Assembly: GCA_050950785.1 (NCBI GenBank)
Contig: JBMNIG010000020.1
Coordinates: 1-64,000, forward strand
Direction of reading: 5' to 3'
Length of the DNA: 64,000 nt
DNA from: JAAYOS01 sp050950785
GTDB lineage: Bacteria; Bacillota; Clostridia; Oscillospirales; JAAYOS01
Part shown: piece after piece, positions 45,526 to 54,725 of the stretch
Position numbering within the stretch: position 1 is the stretch's first letter
Layout: each line of letters opens with the position of its first letter
Notes under the pieces: generated by a model
Told to the model about the DNA's origin: nothing
What the model saw: the letters and a program-made list of their open reading frames with translations, nothing else
Databases searched by the model: none
Position numbers and translations under genes: made by a program

Positions 45526-46914
45526 TTACTCTGCTTTCCCCTCCAGCTTGGTTATCTGTCGAGCAACAGATTTGTTGCGCCAGTTGCCCTTTAGGTAATA
45601 CAGAAAAATCAAAGTGGTGCCAATTATCATTGATGATACCATTGAATAAAAGAGACCCATATAGTCATTAGGAACCACAGCGAGAAAGTAAGCAATTGGA
45701 ATACGGCAGAGATTCGCCGAGAGGGTAGTCACCATAGGGGCTACTGATGCACCGGCACCCCGCATTGCCCCTGCAAAAGCAAATTCAAGACCTATAAAGC
45801 TGTAAAACCATGCAATCGTCCTGATGCCACGTTCGCCAATTTCCAACACAATGGGGTCGTCGGTAAACGCGCGTATGACGTAACTGCCGTTAAACCACAT
45901 CACAGCACCCATGATAACACCTATACCGATAATGATCAGCGCAGAAGACTTAATACCCTTTTTAGCGCGATCGATCTTTCCAGCGCCTATATTTTGTCCC
46001 ACAAAGGTTGTAAGGGCAGAACCGATTGCCATCATTGGCAATATAGCAAATCCATCGGCCCTCATAACTGAGTTGTTTGCAGCTATAAATGTTGAGCCAA
46101 ATCTGTTTGCAAAGGATTGAATTATCATGCTTCCTAACGACATGGCCATCGACTGGATCCCGGAGGGCAGTCCAAGCTTTAATATGATCTTGGCAATCTG
46201 CCAATCGATCTTCATCTTTTTGAAGTTGAATCTGATGCCATATCCGCCGCGGTTAACTCGGTAATAAACGAGAACTCCAGATGCGAAATGAGCTATCATC
46301 GTAGCCCAGGCAACTCCCGGTACACCCATATTGAAAACAATAACAAAAAGAAGGTTTAGACTAACATTAAGGATACTGCTAAAGATTAGAAAATACATGG
46401 GCCATTTGGAGTCCCCAAGGCCTCGCAACACACCGCTTCCTATTGAATAAACCAGGCTACCCAGCGTACCCGCAAAAACTATAGCAAGGTATGCAGCTGA
46501 GTCGTTGATGATATTATCTGGAGTTTTAAGAAGTTGTAAAATCGGTTTGCTTAGGAAAATGCCCAAAACAGTGATAATTACACCGACCAAAATGGTAAGT
46601 GTAAATGTCGTACTGGAAGCCTTCTCAAGACTCTCTTCGTCCTTTGCACCATAGTACTGGGATATTACGACTGTGGCGCCCGTGGATACTCCCATATACA
46701 GCGCGTTAAAAAACATCATTATCGGAAAACTTACGCTAACTGCAGCCAACGCATCGGGGCCGACAAAATTGCCAACAACAATCGAGTCGGCTACATTATA
46801 AAGCTGCATGATCAGGAAGCTCGCTATAAGTGGTAATGCAAACATAATCAGTTTTTTTATAACACTACCCTGTGTTAAATCTCTTTTGCTTTCAGTAGTA
46901 CTTGTCTTTTCCAT
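45526..46914 (-). CDS. MATE-family efflux transporter
   Basis: About 462 residues from ATG 46914 with GGAG 12 bases upstream; ATG 46935 sits too close to the promoter. About twelve membrane helices: FALPLIASFLIMQLYNVADSIVVG, VSFPIMMFFNALYMG, then repeats in the second half (LGLPSGIQSMAMSLGSMIIQSFANRFG). DinF/NorM-like antiporter. Substrate unknown. A perfect sigma-A promoter lies directly upstream. Confidence 0.92.
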   Translation of the reverse strand: MEKTSTTESKRDLTQGSVIKKLIMFALPLIASFLIMQLYNVADSIVVGNFVGPDALAAVSVSFPIMMFFNALYMGVSTGATVVISQYYGAKDEESLEKASSTTFTLTILVGVIITVLGIFLSKPILQLLKTPDNIINDSAAYLAIVFAGTLGSLVYSIGSGVLRGLGDSKWPMYFLIFSSILNVSLNLLFVIVFNMGVPGVAWATMIAHFASGVLVYYRVNRGGYGIRFNFKKMKIDWQIAKIILKLGLPSGIQSMAMSLGSMIIQSFANRFGSTFIAANNSVMRADGFAILPMMAIGSALTTFVGQNIGAGKIDRAKKGIKSSALIIIGIGVIMGAVMWFNGSYVIRAFTDDPIVLEIGERGIRTIAWFYSFIGLEFAFAGAMRGAGASVAPMVTTLSANLCRIPIAYFLAVVPNDYMGLFYSMVSSMIIGTTLIFLYYLKGNWRNKSVARQITKLEGKAE

Positions 46915-46954
46915 AGTGGGTAAATCTCCGTTCATTTTTTTAACATTAAGCTAT

Positions 46955-46983
46955 ATTGTATAAACAGTGTTTAAATATGTCAA
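46955..46983 (-). promoter_or_regulatory. Sigma-A promoter of the MATE gene
   Basis: On the minus strand TTGACA (46983-46978) and TACAAT (46960-46955) are separated by 17 bp. The start would be near 46948, which favours the downstream ATG (46914) as the true start. Confidence 0.75.
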
Positions 46984-47059
46984 CAAAATTCTTTGTTAGG
47001 AGTTTAACATACGAGATAATCAATGTAAGTTACATATACATGACAGAAAAACTTAAATA

Positions 47060-47088
47060 TTGACATTGGAAGTGTCAAAGGATATCAT
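47060..47088 (+). promoter_or_regulatory. Sigma-A promoter of the ytvI-like gene
   Basis: TTGACA (47060-47065) and TATCAT (47083-47088), 17 bp apart; TATAAT follows immediately at 47089. The -35 box forms the inverted repeat TGACA ... TGTCA with the spacer, a possible operator. Confidence 0.65.
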
Positions 47089-47127
47089 TATAATAATAGT
47101 CAGGAATTAACTGGAGGGATGTCTCCC

Positions 47128-48339
47128 ATGAAAAAAGACCAGACTGAACGCCGCAAAGCTTTTATCATCAATCTATTATATTATGTCGCAATAGTAGCTA
47201 TTATCTATGTCTGCTTTAAGTATTTGCTGTCATGGCTGACACCCTTCATCATAGGTTTCGTCATTGCCGCAATCTTTAATCCGGCTATCAAGCTCCTTGA
47301 AAAGAGGTTACGCATCGGCAGAAAGGCAATAGCCAGCATCGTTGTAGTCCTTGGCTATGCCGTACTTGTGTCTTTGTTAGCCTTAATACTTATACAGGTA
47401 ATAACGGTTTTGAAGAGACTCTTTACGCATCTTCCGGGCTATTTTGAAAATCAAATACTCCCTTCCCTGATGCAGCTTGACTTTAGGCTCGACTCGGTAA
47501 TTTCACTCCCTCCCGAGTGGCAGGAACAGGTCCGGTCTATTCAAGAAAGCATAACATCCGGTCTTATGGATTCAATAGGTAAACTCTCATCCACAGGACT
47601 ATCTCTTGTAACCAATATCACCAAGGGCATTCCGGCTTTCCTGGTCAGCATGGTATTTACGATCCTTGCCTCTTTCTTTTTCAGTTATCAGTACGATAAA
47701 ACAAAAAGATTTATATTGCTGCAACTACCTGAAAGAGCACGGATCCTCGTGCATGCCATCAAGTCGACGTTGAGCGATACGATACTCCGATACCTGCGTG
47801 GCTATGTAAAAATCATGCTGATAACATTTGTGGAGCTTTCGATCGGACTATCTATATTGGGTGTCCATAATGCGATTCCCGTTGCGTTTGGAATTTCCCT
47901 TTTTGATGTTTTACCCGTCCTTGGCACCGGTGGAATAGTGATTCCCTGGGCGGTCTTCTCCCTTCTCTCCGACAATATATTTCTTGGTATTGGATTGTTG
48001 GTCCTTTATGCAGCTGTAACTATAATCAGAAACTTCATAGAACCAAAGATCATCGGAGACCAACTCGGACTAAACCCGATAGTTTCGATCATCTCAATAT
48101 ATCTGGGCTTTGTCTGGATCGGTGTGGGCGGGATGATCCTAATGCCCATCACCGTTCAAATCCTGACCACTCTGCATCAAAAAGGCATCATCCGTCTTTA
48201 CAATGAGGATACGAAGAATATATCCGATACCCCCGACAATACGTCCACTTCATCGGGTAAAACTAGTGAAACTTCAGTTGGCTCTTTTTCAACCAAGAAA
48301 AGGAAGTCGCGCTCAGATGATAAGCAAACGAAGTCATAG
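47128..48339 (+). CDS. AI-2E/PerM-family membrane protein, YtvI type
   Basis: 403 residues from ATG 47128, with GGAGGG nine bases upstream; ATG 47119 is too close to the ribosome site. About eight membrane helices (YYVAIVAIIYVCFKYLLSWL, VVLGYAVLVSLLALILIQVI, SMVFTILASFFFSYQYDKTK, ISLFDVLPVLGTGGIVIPWAVF, GLVLNPIVSIISIYLGFVW in part). The C-terminal 60 residues are a Ser/Thr/Lys-rich cytoplasmic tail not usual in the family. YtvI is linked to sporulation; the sequence shows no direct sporulation-promoter site. Other AI-2E members are exporters or Na+/H+ antiporters. Confidence 0.85.
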   Translation: MKKDQTERRKAFIINLLYYVAIVAIIYVCFKYLLSWLTPFIIGFVIAAIFNPAIKLLEKRLRIGRKAIASIVVVLGYAVLVSLLALILIQVITVLKRLFTHLPGYFENQILPSLMQLDFRLDSVISLPPEWQEQVRSIQESITSGLMDSIGKLSSTGLSLVTNITKGIPAFLVSMVFTILASFFFSYQYDKTKRFILLQLPERARILVHAIKSTLSDTILRYLRGYVKIMLITFVELSIGLSILGVHNAIPVAFGISLFDVLPVLGTGGIVIPWAVFSLLSDNIFLGIGLLVLYAAVTIIRNFIEPKIIGDQLGLNPIVSIISIYLGFVWIGVGGMILMPITVQILTTLHQKGIIRLYNEDTKNISDTPDNTSTSSGKTSETSVGSFSTKKRKSRSDDKQTKS

Positions 48340-48490
48340 AATAAATTGCAGATGAAAGCTAGCAGATCATTTGCTATCCCGTTCTTGTGCATCACTGCAC
48401 ATCATGTTATTTTGGGTCATAATTAGAACTATTCAACGAAGCAATCGCTAAGAAACAATCGCTTATATTAAACGAAAGCAGCTGAGATAA

Positions 48491-48808
48491 TTGCCTAAGA
48501 GCACATTTGAAAGAATTTATGAAGTAGTCAAGCTAATACCCAAAGGAAAAGTTGCGACCTATGGTCAGATAGCGCTGCTTGCAGGTAACCCGCGCTGGTC
48601 ACGAGTGGTAGGCTACGCATTACATGTAAACCCGGATCCCGCTTCAATCCCGTGCCACAGGGTCGTTAACCGGTTTGGACAAGTATCCAAAGCATTTGCA
48701 TTTGGTGGTGAGAATGTGCAGATTCATCTTCTTGAAGAGGAAGGTGTAGCCTTGACTGATGGTCGCGTTGACCTTTCGAAATATCTCTGGGACAGTCAAC
48801 AGGTCTAA
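48491..48808 (+). CDS. Short MGMT-like DNA alkyltransferase (single domain)
   Basis: 105 residues, TTG start; only a weak ribosome site. It is the C-terminal domain of O6-alkylguanine-DNA alkyltransferase without the N-terminal domain: VVKLIPKGKVATYGQIALLAG (helix-turn-helix with the Tyr and Arg finger region), RWSRVVGYALHVN, and active site IPCHRVVNRFG. The Cys of PCHR is kept, unlike alkyltransferase-like proteins (Atl) that have Trp there. It should therefore repair alkylated guanine, or flag it. Preceded by the ytvI-like gene and followed by a shared terminator. Confidence 0.85.
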   Translation: MPKSTFERIYEVVKLIPKGKVATYGQIALLAGNPRWSRVVGYALHVNPDPASIPCHRVVNRFGQVSKAFAFGGENVQIHLLEEEGVALTDGRVDLSKYLWDSQQV

Positions 48809-48903
48809 TTTATTTTGAAGAAACTATATAAATGGATAAGAGGTCATTAAAAGGTCTATCATCTTTGAAAAAAAGAATTTAGTCTCAGTTGTTGATGATC
48901 CGC

Positions 48904-48948
48904 AAAAAATGGGCTGTTGCTAAGTAATTAGCAACAGCCCGGTTTTTT
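48904..48948. terminator. Bidirectional terminator between convergent genes
   Basis: GGGCTGTTGCTAA and TTAGCAACAGCCC form a perfect 13-bp stem with loop GTAA. On the plus strand six T follow; on the minus strand ATTTTTTGCG follows. It serves the MGMT-like gene and the lipoprotein gene. Confidence 0.9.
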
Positions 48949-48962
48949 ACAGCTAAATCATA

Positions 48963-50609
48963 TTAACGTGCGTTGTAGCGGTCAAGAGCAGCCTGCTGGA
49001 TCTCGATGCAGCGGTCGATGTTCATAGACTTGATTTGATCGACAAAAGCGTCAAATTCACTGAGGGGTTTTGCACCAGTTATAAACTGGGGTATAGTTTC
49101 GTTGGCATATGTCTGAATATCGCCGTAGATGCTGCTGTATTCCTGACCTTCTTCTGCAGTCTTAGTGGTCGGAGGTAATACATAGTCGTTGGAATCCTTG
49201 TTCCAAACGTTATAAGCTTCAAGAGCTGCCTCTGCAGCTGTCCCTTCGTATGCCTGCCACAGGCGTTTGAAATCGCTCATGCCTATACCATCATCCCAGG
49301 TGTAGTTCATGGCAACAGAGCGCGGCAGGAATCCATCCGGGTTTTTCAGGATCAAGTCGGTGTATTTAGGTGCGCCATCTACCATTGTGAAGCTGACGTC
49401 TTCAATACCGTAGTTGATAAGCAGTGCGCCCTCATCGGTATAGAAATAGTCCATCAAAGCAACTGCAATTTCCGGATTCTCGCAAGCAGAGGTTACAGCG
49501 TTGGGAACCTTTGCTTCACGGGATGTGTAGCGGAAATGGATCGTATCGCCTTCGTTCAGTACAGGAGCGGAAACGGCGGTAAGATCGAATCCCTCGGGTT
49601 CTGCGGTGCCGTCAACAGCTTTTGCATTGGCTGTATAGCCCCAGGGGTATAGGCCTGCTCCGGCTTCGCCGTTCATTGTGAAGGTGAATGCATCACCGGT
49701 AAAGATAGCGAATGTAACGCCATGGGATGTGAACTCACGATCAATGAAGCCCCTATTGTACCAGTCGTTCATCATTGTAAGGTATTCCTTGAACTCGGGC
49801 TGGATGTAACCGTAGTAGATTTTACCGTCCTTCTGGTAAAATTCCTTACCAACCTGATAAGCGGACAGGAACTCACTGTTTAGAGAAACGCCGGAAACGT
49901 CAAGCAACAGAGGATATTTAAGTCCCTCGTCAACAAAAGCTTGAAGGGCGGTTTCCCAGTCTTTTAGTGTTACAGGTAGATCAACGCCCCTCTTTCTGAG
50001 GATATCGCCGCGAAGGGCTAGACCCATCCAGGGATACTCGGCAGGATCGTTAAGGGTGTAGATTGACCAGATGTTACCGGCGTCGGTAATAGTCTGACGA
50101 GCGACATCAGCGGTTACCGTACGTCTGGCGGCATAGTTGGGGGCATATTTGTCAATCAACTCGTTAAGGCGGAGATATACGCCGTCTTCAATGGCTCTGT
50201 CCGGTCCGCCCGTATACTCGATCGCGCCGGGGCGTACGATATCGGTGTAGTCGCCGGAGTTGATCATAAGATTAAATACTGTAGTTGCATCGGCGGCGGA
50301 TGCTTCCTGGAATCTCAAAGTTACATTTGTTCTTCTTGCAACCTCTTTAACAAACTCCGAATCGTTCATTGAAGCTATGTAGTCGGCTGTGAATGTCTGC
50401 CATACTGAGACCTCTACGGGCTCTTCACTCAGCATGGGATAAGGAAGCTCATTATCGGTACCGGATGGCTCCTCTGAAGGCTTTGCAGAAGGAGCATCTG
50501 AGGGTGCAGCTGACGGACTATCGCCCTCATTGTCTGAGCAACCTGTGAATAAGCCGGCTAACATCACAAGTGCGATCAGTAGAGTGAAAAGTCTAAATGC
50601 TTTTTTCAT
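48963..50609 (-). CDS. Family-1 extracellular solute-binding lipoprotein (LplA-like)
   Basis: 548 residues, ATG with AAAGGAGA upstream. A signal peptide of about 23 residues ends in the lipobox LAGLFTGC, so the protein is a lipid-anchored exported lipoprotein. A Ser/Pro/Ala-rich linker follows (SPSAAPSDAPSAKPSEEPSG). The binding fold covers about residues 60-548 (PVEVSVWQTFTADYIASMND, RTNVTLRFQEASA, WMGLALRGDIL, MNDWYNRGFIDREFTS, ALMDYFYTDEGALLINYGIE). Such proteins feed oligosaccharides to LplB/YtcP-type permeases, which are absent here. It is the intact paralogue of the pseudogene at 6189-7846. Its promoter and operator-like site are upstream. Confidence 0.9.
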   Translation of the reverse strand: MKKAFRLFTLLIALVMLAGLFTGCSDNEGDSPSAAPSDAPSAKPSEEPSGTDNELPYPMLSEEPVEVSVWQTFTADYIASMNDSEFVKEVARRTNVTLRFQEASAADATTVFNLMINSGDYTDIVRPGAIEYTGGPDRAIEDGVYLRLNELIDKYAPNYAARRTVTADVARQTITDAGNIWSIYTLNDPAEYPWMGLALRGDILRKRGVDLPVTLKDWETALQAFVDEGLKYPLLLDVSGVSLNSEFLSAYQVGKEFYQKDGKIYYGYIQPEFKEYLTMMNDWYNRGFIDREFTSHGVTFAIFTGDAFTFTMNGEAGAGLYPWGYTANAKAVDGTAEPEGFDLTAVSAPVLNEGDTIHFRYTSREAKVPNAVTSACENPEIAVALMDYFYTDEGALLINYGIEDVSFTMVDGAPKYTDLILKNPDGFLPRSVAMNYTWDDGIGMSDFKRLWQAYEGTAAEAALEAYNVWNKDSNDYVLPPTTKTAEEGQEYSSIYGDIQTYANETIPQFITGAKPLSEFDAFVDQIKSMNIDRCIEIQQAALDRYNAR

Positions 50610-50638
50610 ATGCTGTCTCCTTTGAAAATGATATTAAA

Positions 50639-50757
50639 AATTTGTTAAGCCGAGTTAATAATAAATTAACATCTTTTAATATTTATGTCAATACTATTTT
50701 CAGTAATTTTAGTTCAATTATTTACTTAATTTAGTAAGGTTAATTAAATTTGTTAAA
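50639..50757 (-). promoter_or_regulatory. Promoter and operator-like sites of the lipoprotein gene
   Basis: On the minus strand TTGACA (50691-50686) and TAATTT (50668-50663) are 17 bp apart. Downstream of it the plus-strand sequence AATTTGTTAAG (50639-50649) equals the minus reading of the site at 8059-8069, and AATTTGTTAAA recurs at 50747-50757. Also the palindrome GTTAA TTTATTA TTAAC lies by the -10 box. These suggest a common repressor or activator of the lipoprotein genes. Confidence 0.5.
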
Positions 50758-51190
50758 TCTGTTAAACTTTACCTGTTCCGCAGAGGTGTAATATTGTTTG
50801 AATTAGCACAAAATTTTGGATTGCTACTGTAGCCTGTTTTACATATTTTCTATTTATCAGCATCATTAGCGAAAAGTCATGAAACAATGTAAAGCACTAT
50901 CCGTCCACCACGGAACCCACTGTGAACCTTCGTAGACCCTGCATCTATAAGGATGATAGGATATATGATGCTGCTCATATTGCTTGCCATTTTGGCGAAC
51001 ATAGCAGCATATATTTTGCACTGCTTGAGCAAAGAGCAAAATCACACAATCAGCAAAAGTATAATTTTACCAATTTATTGTTGATTTATTATTGTATCTA
51101 TAGTATAATATTATTACCATATATTGGTAGCGCATCTATACATTGAAGATCAGGTAAATATTTCATCATTTTTCAGAACTTAACATCGTT
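50758..51190. other. Intergenic region before the Tad locus
   Basis: About 430 bp; no supported gene (a 74-codon frame at 50922-51146 has no ribosome site or domain). It should hold the promoter for the pilus locus, but I could not pick one. Confidence 0.45.
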
Positions 51191-51204
51191 AAGGAGAGCA
51201 GTAT

Positions 51205-52053
51205 ATGGAAAAATCAGTAATAAGAGGCCGCACGATAATAAACAAAAATCGGATCATTACCGGTTTTGCTCTTTTAGTTACTGCTGTTGTACTTGCTGCT
51301 TTTTTCCTTCCCCGGTACCTCAACAGCAAACAGGCATCGTACCCCATCCTAACAGCCAAGCATGATATACCAAGGGGGAAAAATATCAGCAGTGAAGACA
51401 TTTCCGTTTCAAAGACATTGGACAAGACCTTGTCCAGTATGGGATATTCAAACCCCGAAAGTGTGATCGGCAGAGTCGCAACAAGGGATCTTTCTGCAGG
51501 TTGCTTTGTATTACAGGGAGATGCAGCGGCAGAATTTACGTTGCCTACAATATACGATTCGATCCCTGAAGGATTCTTACTCATTTCAATATCTGCTCCG
51601 TCACTGGCGGGATCTGTTGGCGGTCAAATTCGTGCAAACGACATAATACGTCTTTATGCACTCGATGATAACGGCACTGCAGTCACACCTCCGGAGCTGC
51701 AATATGTCAAGGTTTTGGCAGTCTACAATAGTCAGGGAATAGAACTCAATGGCTCCGATACAGCATATAACGCCGCATCAGCATCAAGATTTGATACTTC
51801 GGATAGCGCAAGCAATGGCATAATTCCATCCTCTATCACTCAATCAACTACCGGGAACCAGAAAAAGCATGAAAGCCCGTCTCTAATCTCCCTTCTAGTA
51901 ACCCAGGAACAAGCTTTGCGACTTATTGAGCTCGAAATGAGTGGAAGGCACTATATTTCACTTGTGTCCCGTAACCAAGATAGTGGCGAGTCAAATTATT
52001 TGGAGTTCCAAAAGAAAGTGCTTGATGACATGACGAGAGGAAAAAAAGGATGA
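51205..52053 (+). CDS. cpaB: CpaB/RcpC-like protein with SAF domain
   Basis: 282 residues, ATG with AAGGAG upstream. A membrane segment at about 16-37 (NRIITGFALLVTAVVLAAFFLP), then a SAF domain of about 65 residues (YPILTAKHDIPRGKNISSEDISVSKTL, IGRVATRDLSAGCFVLQ) and a Cpa B C-terminal region (GSVGGQIRANDIIRLYAL). CpaB assembles Flp pili; in Gram-negatives it meets the secretin, which is absent here. First gene of the locus and overlaps the next by four bases. Confidence 0.85.
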   Translation: MEKSVIRGRTIINKNRIITGFALLVTAVVLAAFFLPRYLNSKQASYPILTAKHDIPRGKNISSEDISVSKTLDKTLSSMGYSNPESVIGRVATRDLSAGCFVLQGDAAAEFTLPTIYDSIPEGFLLISISAPSLAGSVGGQIRANDIIRLYALDDNGTAVTPPELQYVKVLAVYNSQGIELNGSDTAYNAASASRFDTSDSASNGIIPSSITQSTTGNQKKHESPSLISLLVTQEQALRLIELEMSGRHYISLVSRNQDSGESNYLEFQKKVLDDMTRGKKG

Positions 52054-52778
52054 TAATTGCGGTATGGGGAAGCAGTGCTTCCGGCAAGAGCACTCTTTCC
52101 GTCCAGATTGCACTTGCTCTTCAGAAGAACAAAAACAATGTCATACTTATTGACACAAATTACATTGTCCCCCAATGCTGTATCTGGTTTCCAAAAATTG
52201 CGCCATCTAAACTCGTCTCGCTTTCCACGATTTTAGAAAGTGAAATAACACCTGAAGGACTTGCTAGACAAATATATCTTGTTGGCAACCGGCTTGGGGT
52301 GCTTGGCTACACTAAAGGTGAATTGGCAATGAATAGCTTAGTGCAGCGGTATGACACTGCTGCCTCTCTGCTACACACAGCTGCCACTATTTCGGACTAT
52401 GTAGTTGTCGATTGTCAAACTAACATCACTCAAGATCATCTAACATATACCACACTAGAGATGTCAGGTTGTAAATTGATAGTGTGCACACCTGATTTGC
52501 GGGGAGTTTCGTTCTGGATGAGTAATGTACCGATGCTTGCCGACAGCAAATATAATATGGAAAAATCGATTCGCATATTAAACATGGTAAGCAGTATATC
52601 TCCGGTCAATGTAGTTGAGCGCCAAATCGGAAGCATTCATTTTGCCCTCCCCTTCGACCAAAGAGTTGAAAAGAAACTTATCGACGGGTCATTGGGCAAA
52701 ACGTCAGGCTATGAAATGTCAAAGTCATACAGTAGAGTATTTGATTCTTTGATCGGGCGAATATTATCAGCGACCTGA
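52050..52778 (+). CDS. cpaE: CpaE-like P-loop ATPase
   Basis: 242 residues. Walker A VWGSSASGKSTLSVQIALAL (about 5-24), switch ILIDTNYIVPQCC (about 36-48), and VVVDCQTNITQDHL (Walker B area, about 116-129). A short ParA-like ATPase without the receiver domain found in Caulobacter CpaE. It is translationally coupled to cpaB. Likely role is positioning or gating of pilus assembly; this is by family analogy and context. Confidence 0.7.
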   Translation: MIIAVWGSSASGKSTLSVQIALALQKNKNNVILIDTNYIVPQCCIWFPKIAPSKLVSLSTILESEITPEGLARQIYLVGNRLGVLGYTKGELAMNSLVQRYDTAASLLHTAATISDYVVVDCQTNITQDHLTYTTLEMSGCKLIVCTPDLRGVSFWMSNVPMLADSKYNMEKSIRILNMVSSISPVNVVERQIGSIHFALPFDQRVEKKLIDGSLGKTSGYEMSKSYSRVFDSLIGRILSAT

Positions 52779-52848
52779 CAATTTTGGTATGTGACGATCA
52801 CTATCAGTATTTAGTCATGTAACATGTATCAATGTGGGATGGGAGTAA

Positions 52849-54237
52849 ATGAGTCAGACTATTATCAATAAGCTAATAGGTTCAAAAGATCCGCAACTGG
52901 CGGCAACCACAAAAAAAGATAACGGTTATCCAATGTCCGAACAGGAGTATATTGCAGTATTTGAAAAAACACAGCAGTACATCATAACCGAAAGGATCGG
53001 AGAGCTTCGCCGTTCCTTGTTTGGACACGAATCTGACAAGGATGCACTGCTAAACCTTATACAGCAATATCTCCATCGGCACCTACGGTTTTCTGACGAC
53101 ATATTTGCCCTTGCAAAAAGAATCTTTGATGACATGACTGGATATGGCTTCCTCAACAGTTATTTCGAGAGAAGCTCAGAAATCGAAGAAATCAATATAA
53201 ATTCATGGGACAGTGTTGAGATACGCTATACAAACGGCAACCGTGAGCTTATTGATAGCCGGTTTCACAGCCCCTCCCATGCAAGGGATGTGCTCCAGCG
53301 CATTTTTCACCTCAACAACAAATATCTTGACGACAACATGCTAATCGAGGTAAGCAACATTGGCAACAATATCAGAATTGCTGCCGCCATACCCCCCGTA
53401 GCGGACAAAAGCGCAGGCATAGCAGCTTCGATCCGATTTATCCACACAAAAAAGCACACCGTTGAGCAACTGATTCAAAGCGGTATGCTCAGCTCCGACG
53501 GGTTTCATATGCTAAAGCAGCTTATCTCATATGGTGTATCAATATGTTTTTGTGGAAGCACAGGTTCCGGAAAAACCACCGTCGCAAACGCTTTGTTAAT
53601 GGAGATGGAACATCGCACCCGGATCATCACCATAGAAGCCGGAACACGTGAATTTGACCTTGTCCGCAGAGACAGTAACGGTAGAGTCATCAACAATGTT
53701 GTCCACCTGCAAACCCGGCCGCACAGGGACAGTCATTTGAACATCGACCTGCAGGCACTATTGGATTTGATACTGAAGTTCGATCCCGATCTGGTTGTTG
53801 TAGGTGAGATGGTATCTGAAGAAGCATTTATAGCTCAGGAGACTGCTAGAACAGGCCATACAGTGCTCACTACTATACACACAAATAACGCATACGATAC
53901 CTATCATAGGATGTTTACACTTGGCATCCGCAAATACAATCTAGACGAAAACTTGATGCTGAAGTTTATGGTGGATGCCTATCCAATTATCGTATATATA
54001 AAGCAATATGGCGACAATAAGCGACGAGTCCAGTCCATTATAGAGGGATATTACACTGGCGGCAAAATACAATACAACGAGCTCTATACATATCAAGTAC
54101 ATGACAATATCACCGACATCGACGGAAATATCACTGAAGTTCGTGGAGAGTTTAAAAAATGCGGTAGGATCTCAGACGCCCTGAAAAGAAGGCTTCTTAA
54201 TAATGGGATGCCTGCTAATTTGATAAGCAAGCTGTAG
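52849..54237 (+). CDS. cpaF: CpaF/TadA-type secretion ATPase
   Basis: 462 residues; ATG at 52849 with GGGAG only a few bases before it. The N-terminal domain is about 1-160. The ATPase domain has Walker A CFCGSTGSGKTTVANALL (about 237), Asp box EAGTREFDLVRRD, Walker B-like LDLILKFDPDLVVVGEMVSEEAF (about 305), and TARTGHTVLTTIHTNNAYDT with the His box. It powers pilus assembly (and retraction in some systems). Core member of the Tad module. Confidence 0.93.
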   Translation: MSQTIINKLIGSKDPQLAATTKKDNGYPMSEQEYIAVFEKTQQYIITERIGELRRSLFGHESDKDALLNLIQQYLHRHLRFSDDIFALAKRIFDDMTGYGFLNSYFERSSEIEEININSWDSVEIRYTNGNRELIDSRFHSPSHARDVLQRIFHLNNKYLDDNMLIEVSNIGNNIRIAAAIPPVADKSAGIAASIRFIHTKKHTVEQLIQSGMLSSDGFHMLKQLISYGVSICFCGSTGSGKTTVANALLMEMEHRTRIITIEAGTREFDLVRRDSNGRVINNVVHLQTRPHRDSHLNIDLQALLDLILKFDPDLVVVGEMVSEEAFIAQETARTGHTVLTTIHTNNAYDTYHRMFTLGIRKYNLDENLMLKFMVDAYPIIVYIKQYGDNKRRVQSIIEGYYTGGKIQYNELYTYQVHDNITDIDGNITEVRGEFKKCGRISDALKRRLLNNGMPANLISKL

Positions 54238-54254
54238 ATATTGGAGATGAAGCT

Positions 54255-54725
54255 ATGAAAAGAAAAAACTCCATAGTACGAGAAACTCAGCCGACTGCGA
54301 CAAGGCGACGACACTTGAAGATATTGAAAAATGAGCAAGGCGATATATATTTTGAATTTCTCATCTGCATGATACTATTCGTTGTGATAATTTCTGTCAC
54401 ACTTCAAGTTGTTTCTGCAGTGCAATTAAAATTTTGGCTCGATCGTAAGACCGCAGCAATTGTGCGCCACGTACAAATTCGCGGCGAAGTGGATCAAATA
54501 GCGGAGCAGATGATTTCGGAAATCGAAGAAAGACTTGAAGGCAACGTAACTATTGAATGGGATGCTCAGTTCATTACCGGAACATGGAAGGTACAGCTTG
54601 GTGATCAAGTGCGACTTAGCGTCATTGGAGAAACAATACTATTCAGTATAGGTAAATCGGATGTTGTGAAAATTAGTTTAATGTCTGAAATGGTGGGTAC
54701 ATGTGAAAGATATTGGAAGACATAA
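54255..54725 (+). CDS. TadE-like pseudopilin
   Basis: 156 residues, ATG with GGAG upstream (GGAGATGAAGCT). A basic leader of 29 residues ends in KNEQG, followed by DIYFEF: the G|xxxxEF motif of TadE/Flp-type prepilins (Gly29, Glu34, Phe35). A membrane helix follows (LICMILFVVIISVTLQVVSAVQL). The remaining 100 residues should lie outside (IEERLEGNVTIEWDAQFITGTW). It resembles short Tad-associated proteins in Clostridia (DUF4320-type), but I give this only as a likeness. The presence of the motif predicts cleavage by a type IV prepilin peptidase, none of which is in the window. Confidence 0.7.
   Translation: MKRKNSIVRETQPTATRRRHLKILKNEQGDIYFEFLICMILFVVIISVTLQVVSAVQLKFWLDRKTAAIVRHVQIRGEVDQIAEQMISEIEERLEGNVTIEWDAQFITGTWKVQLGDQVRLSVIGETILFSIGKSDVVKISLMSEMVGTCERYWKT

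Noticed and set aside
50922..51146. 74-codon open frame before the Tad locus
   Set aside because: No ribosome site and no domain; ends just before the cpaB leader.
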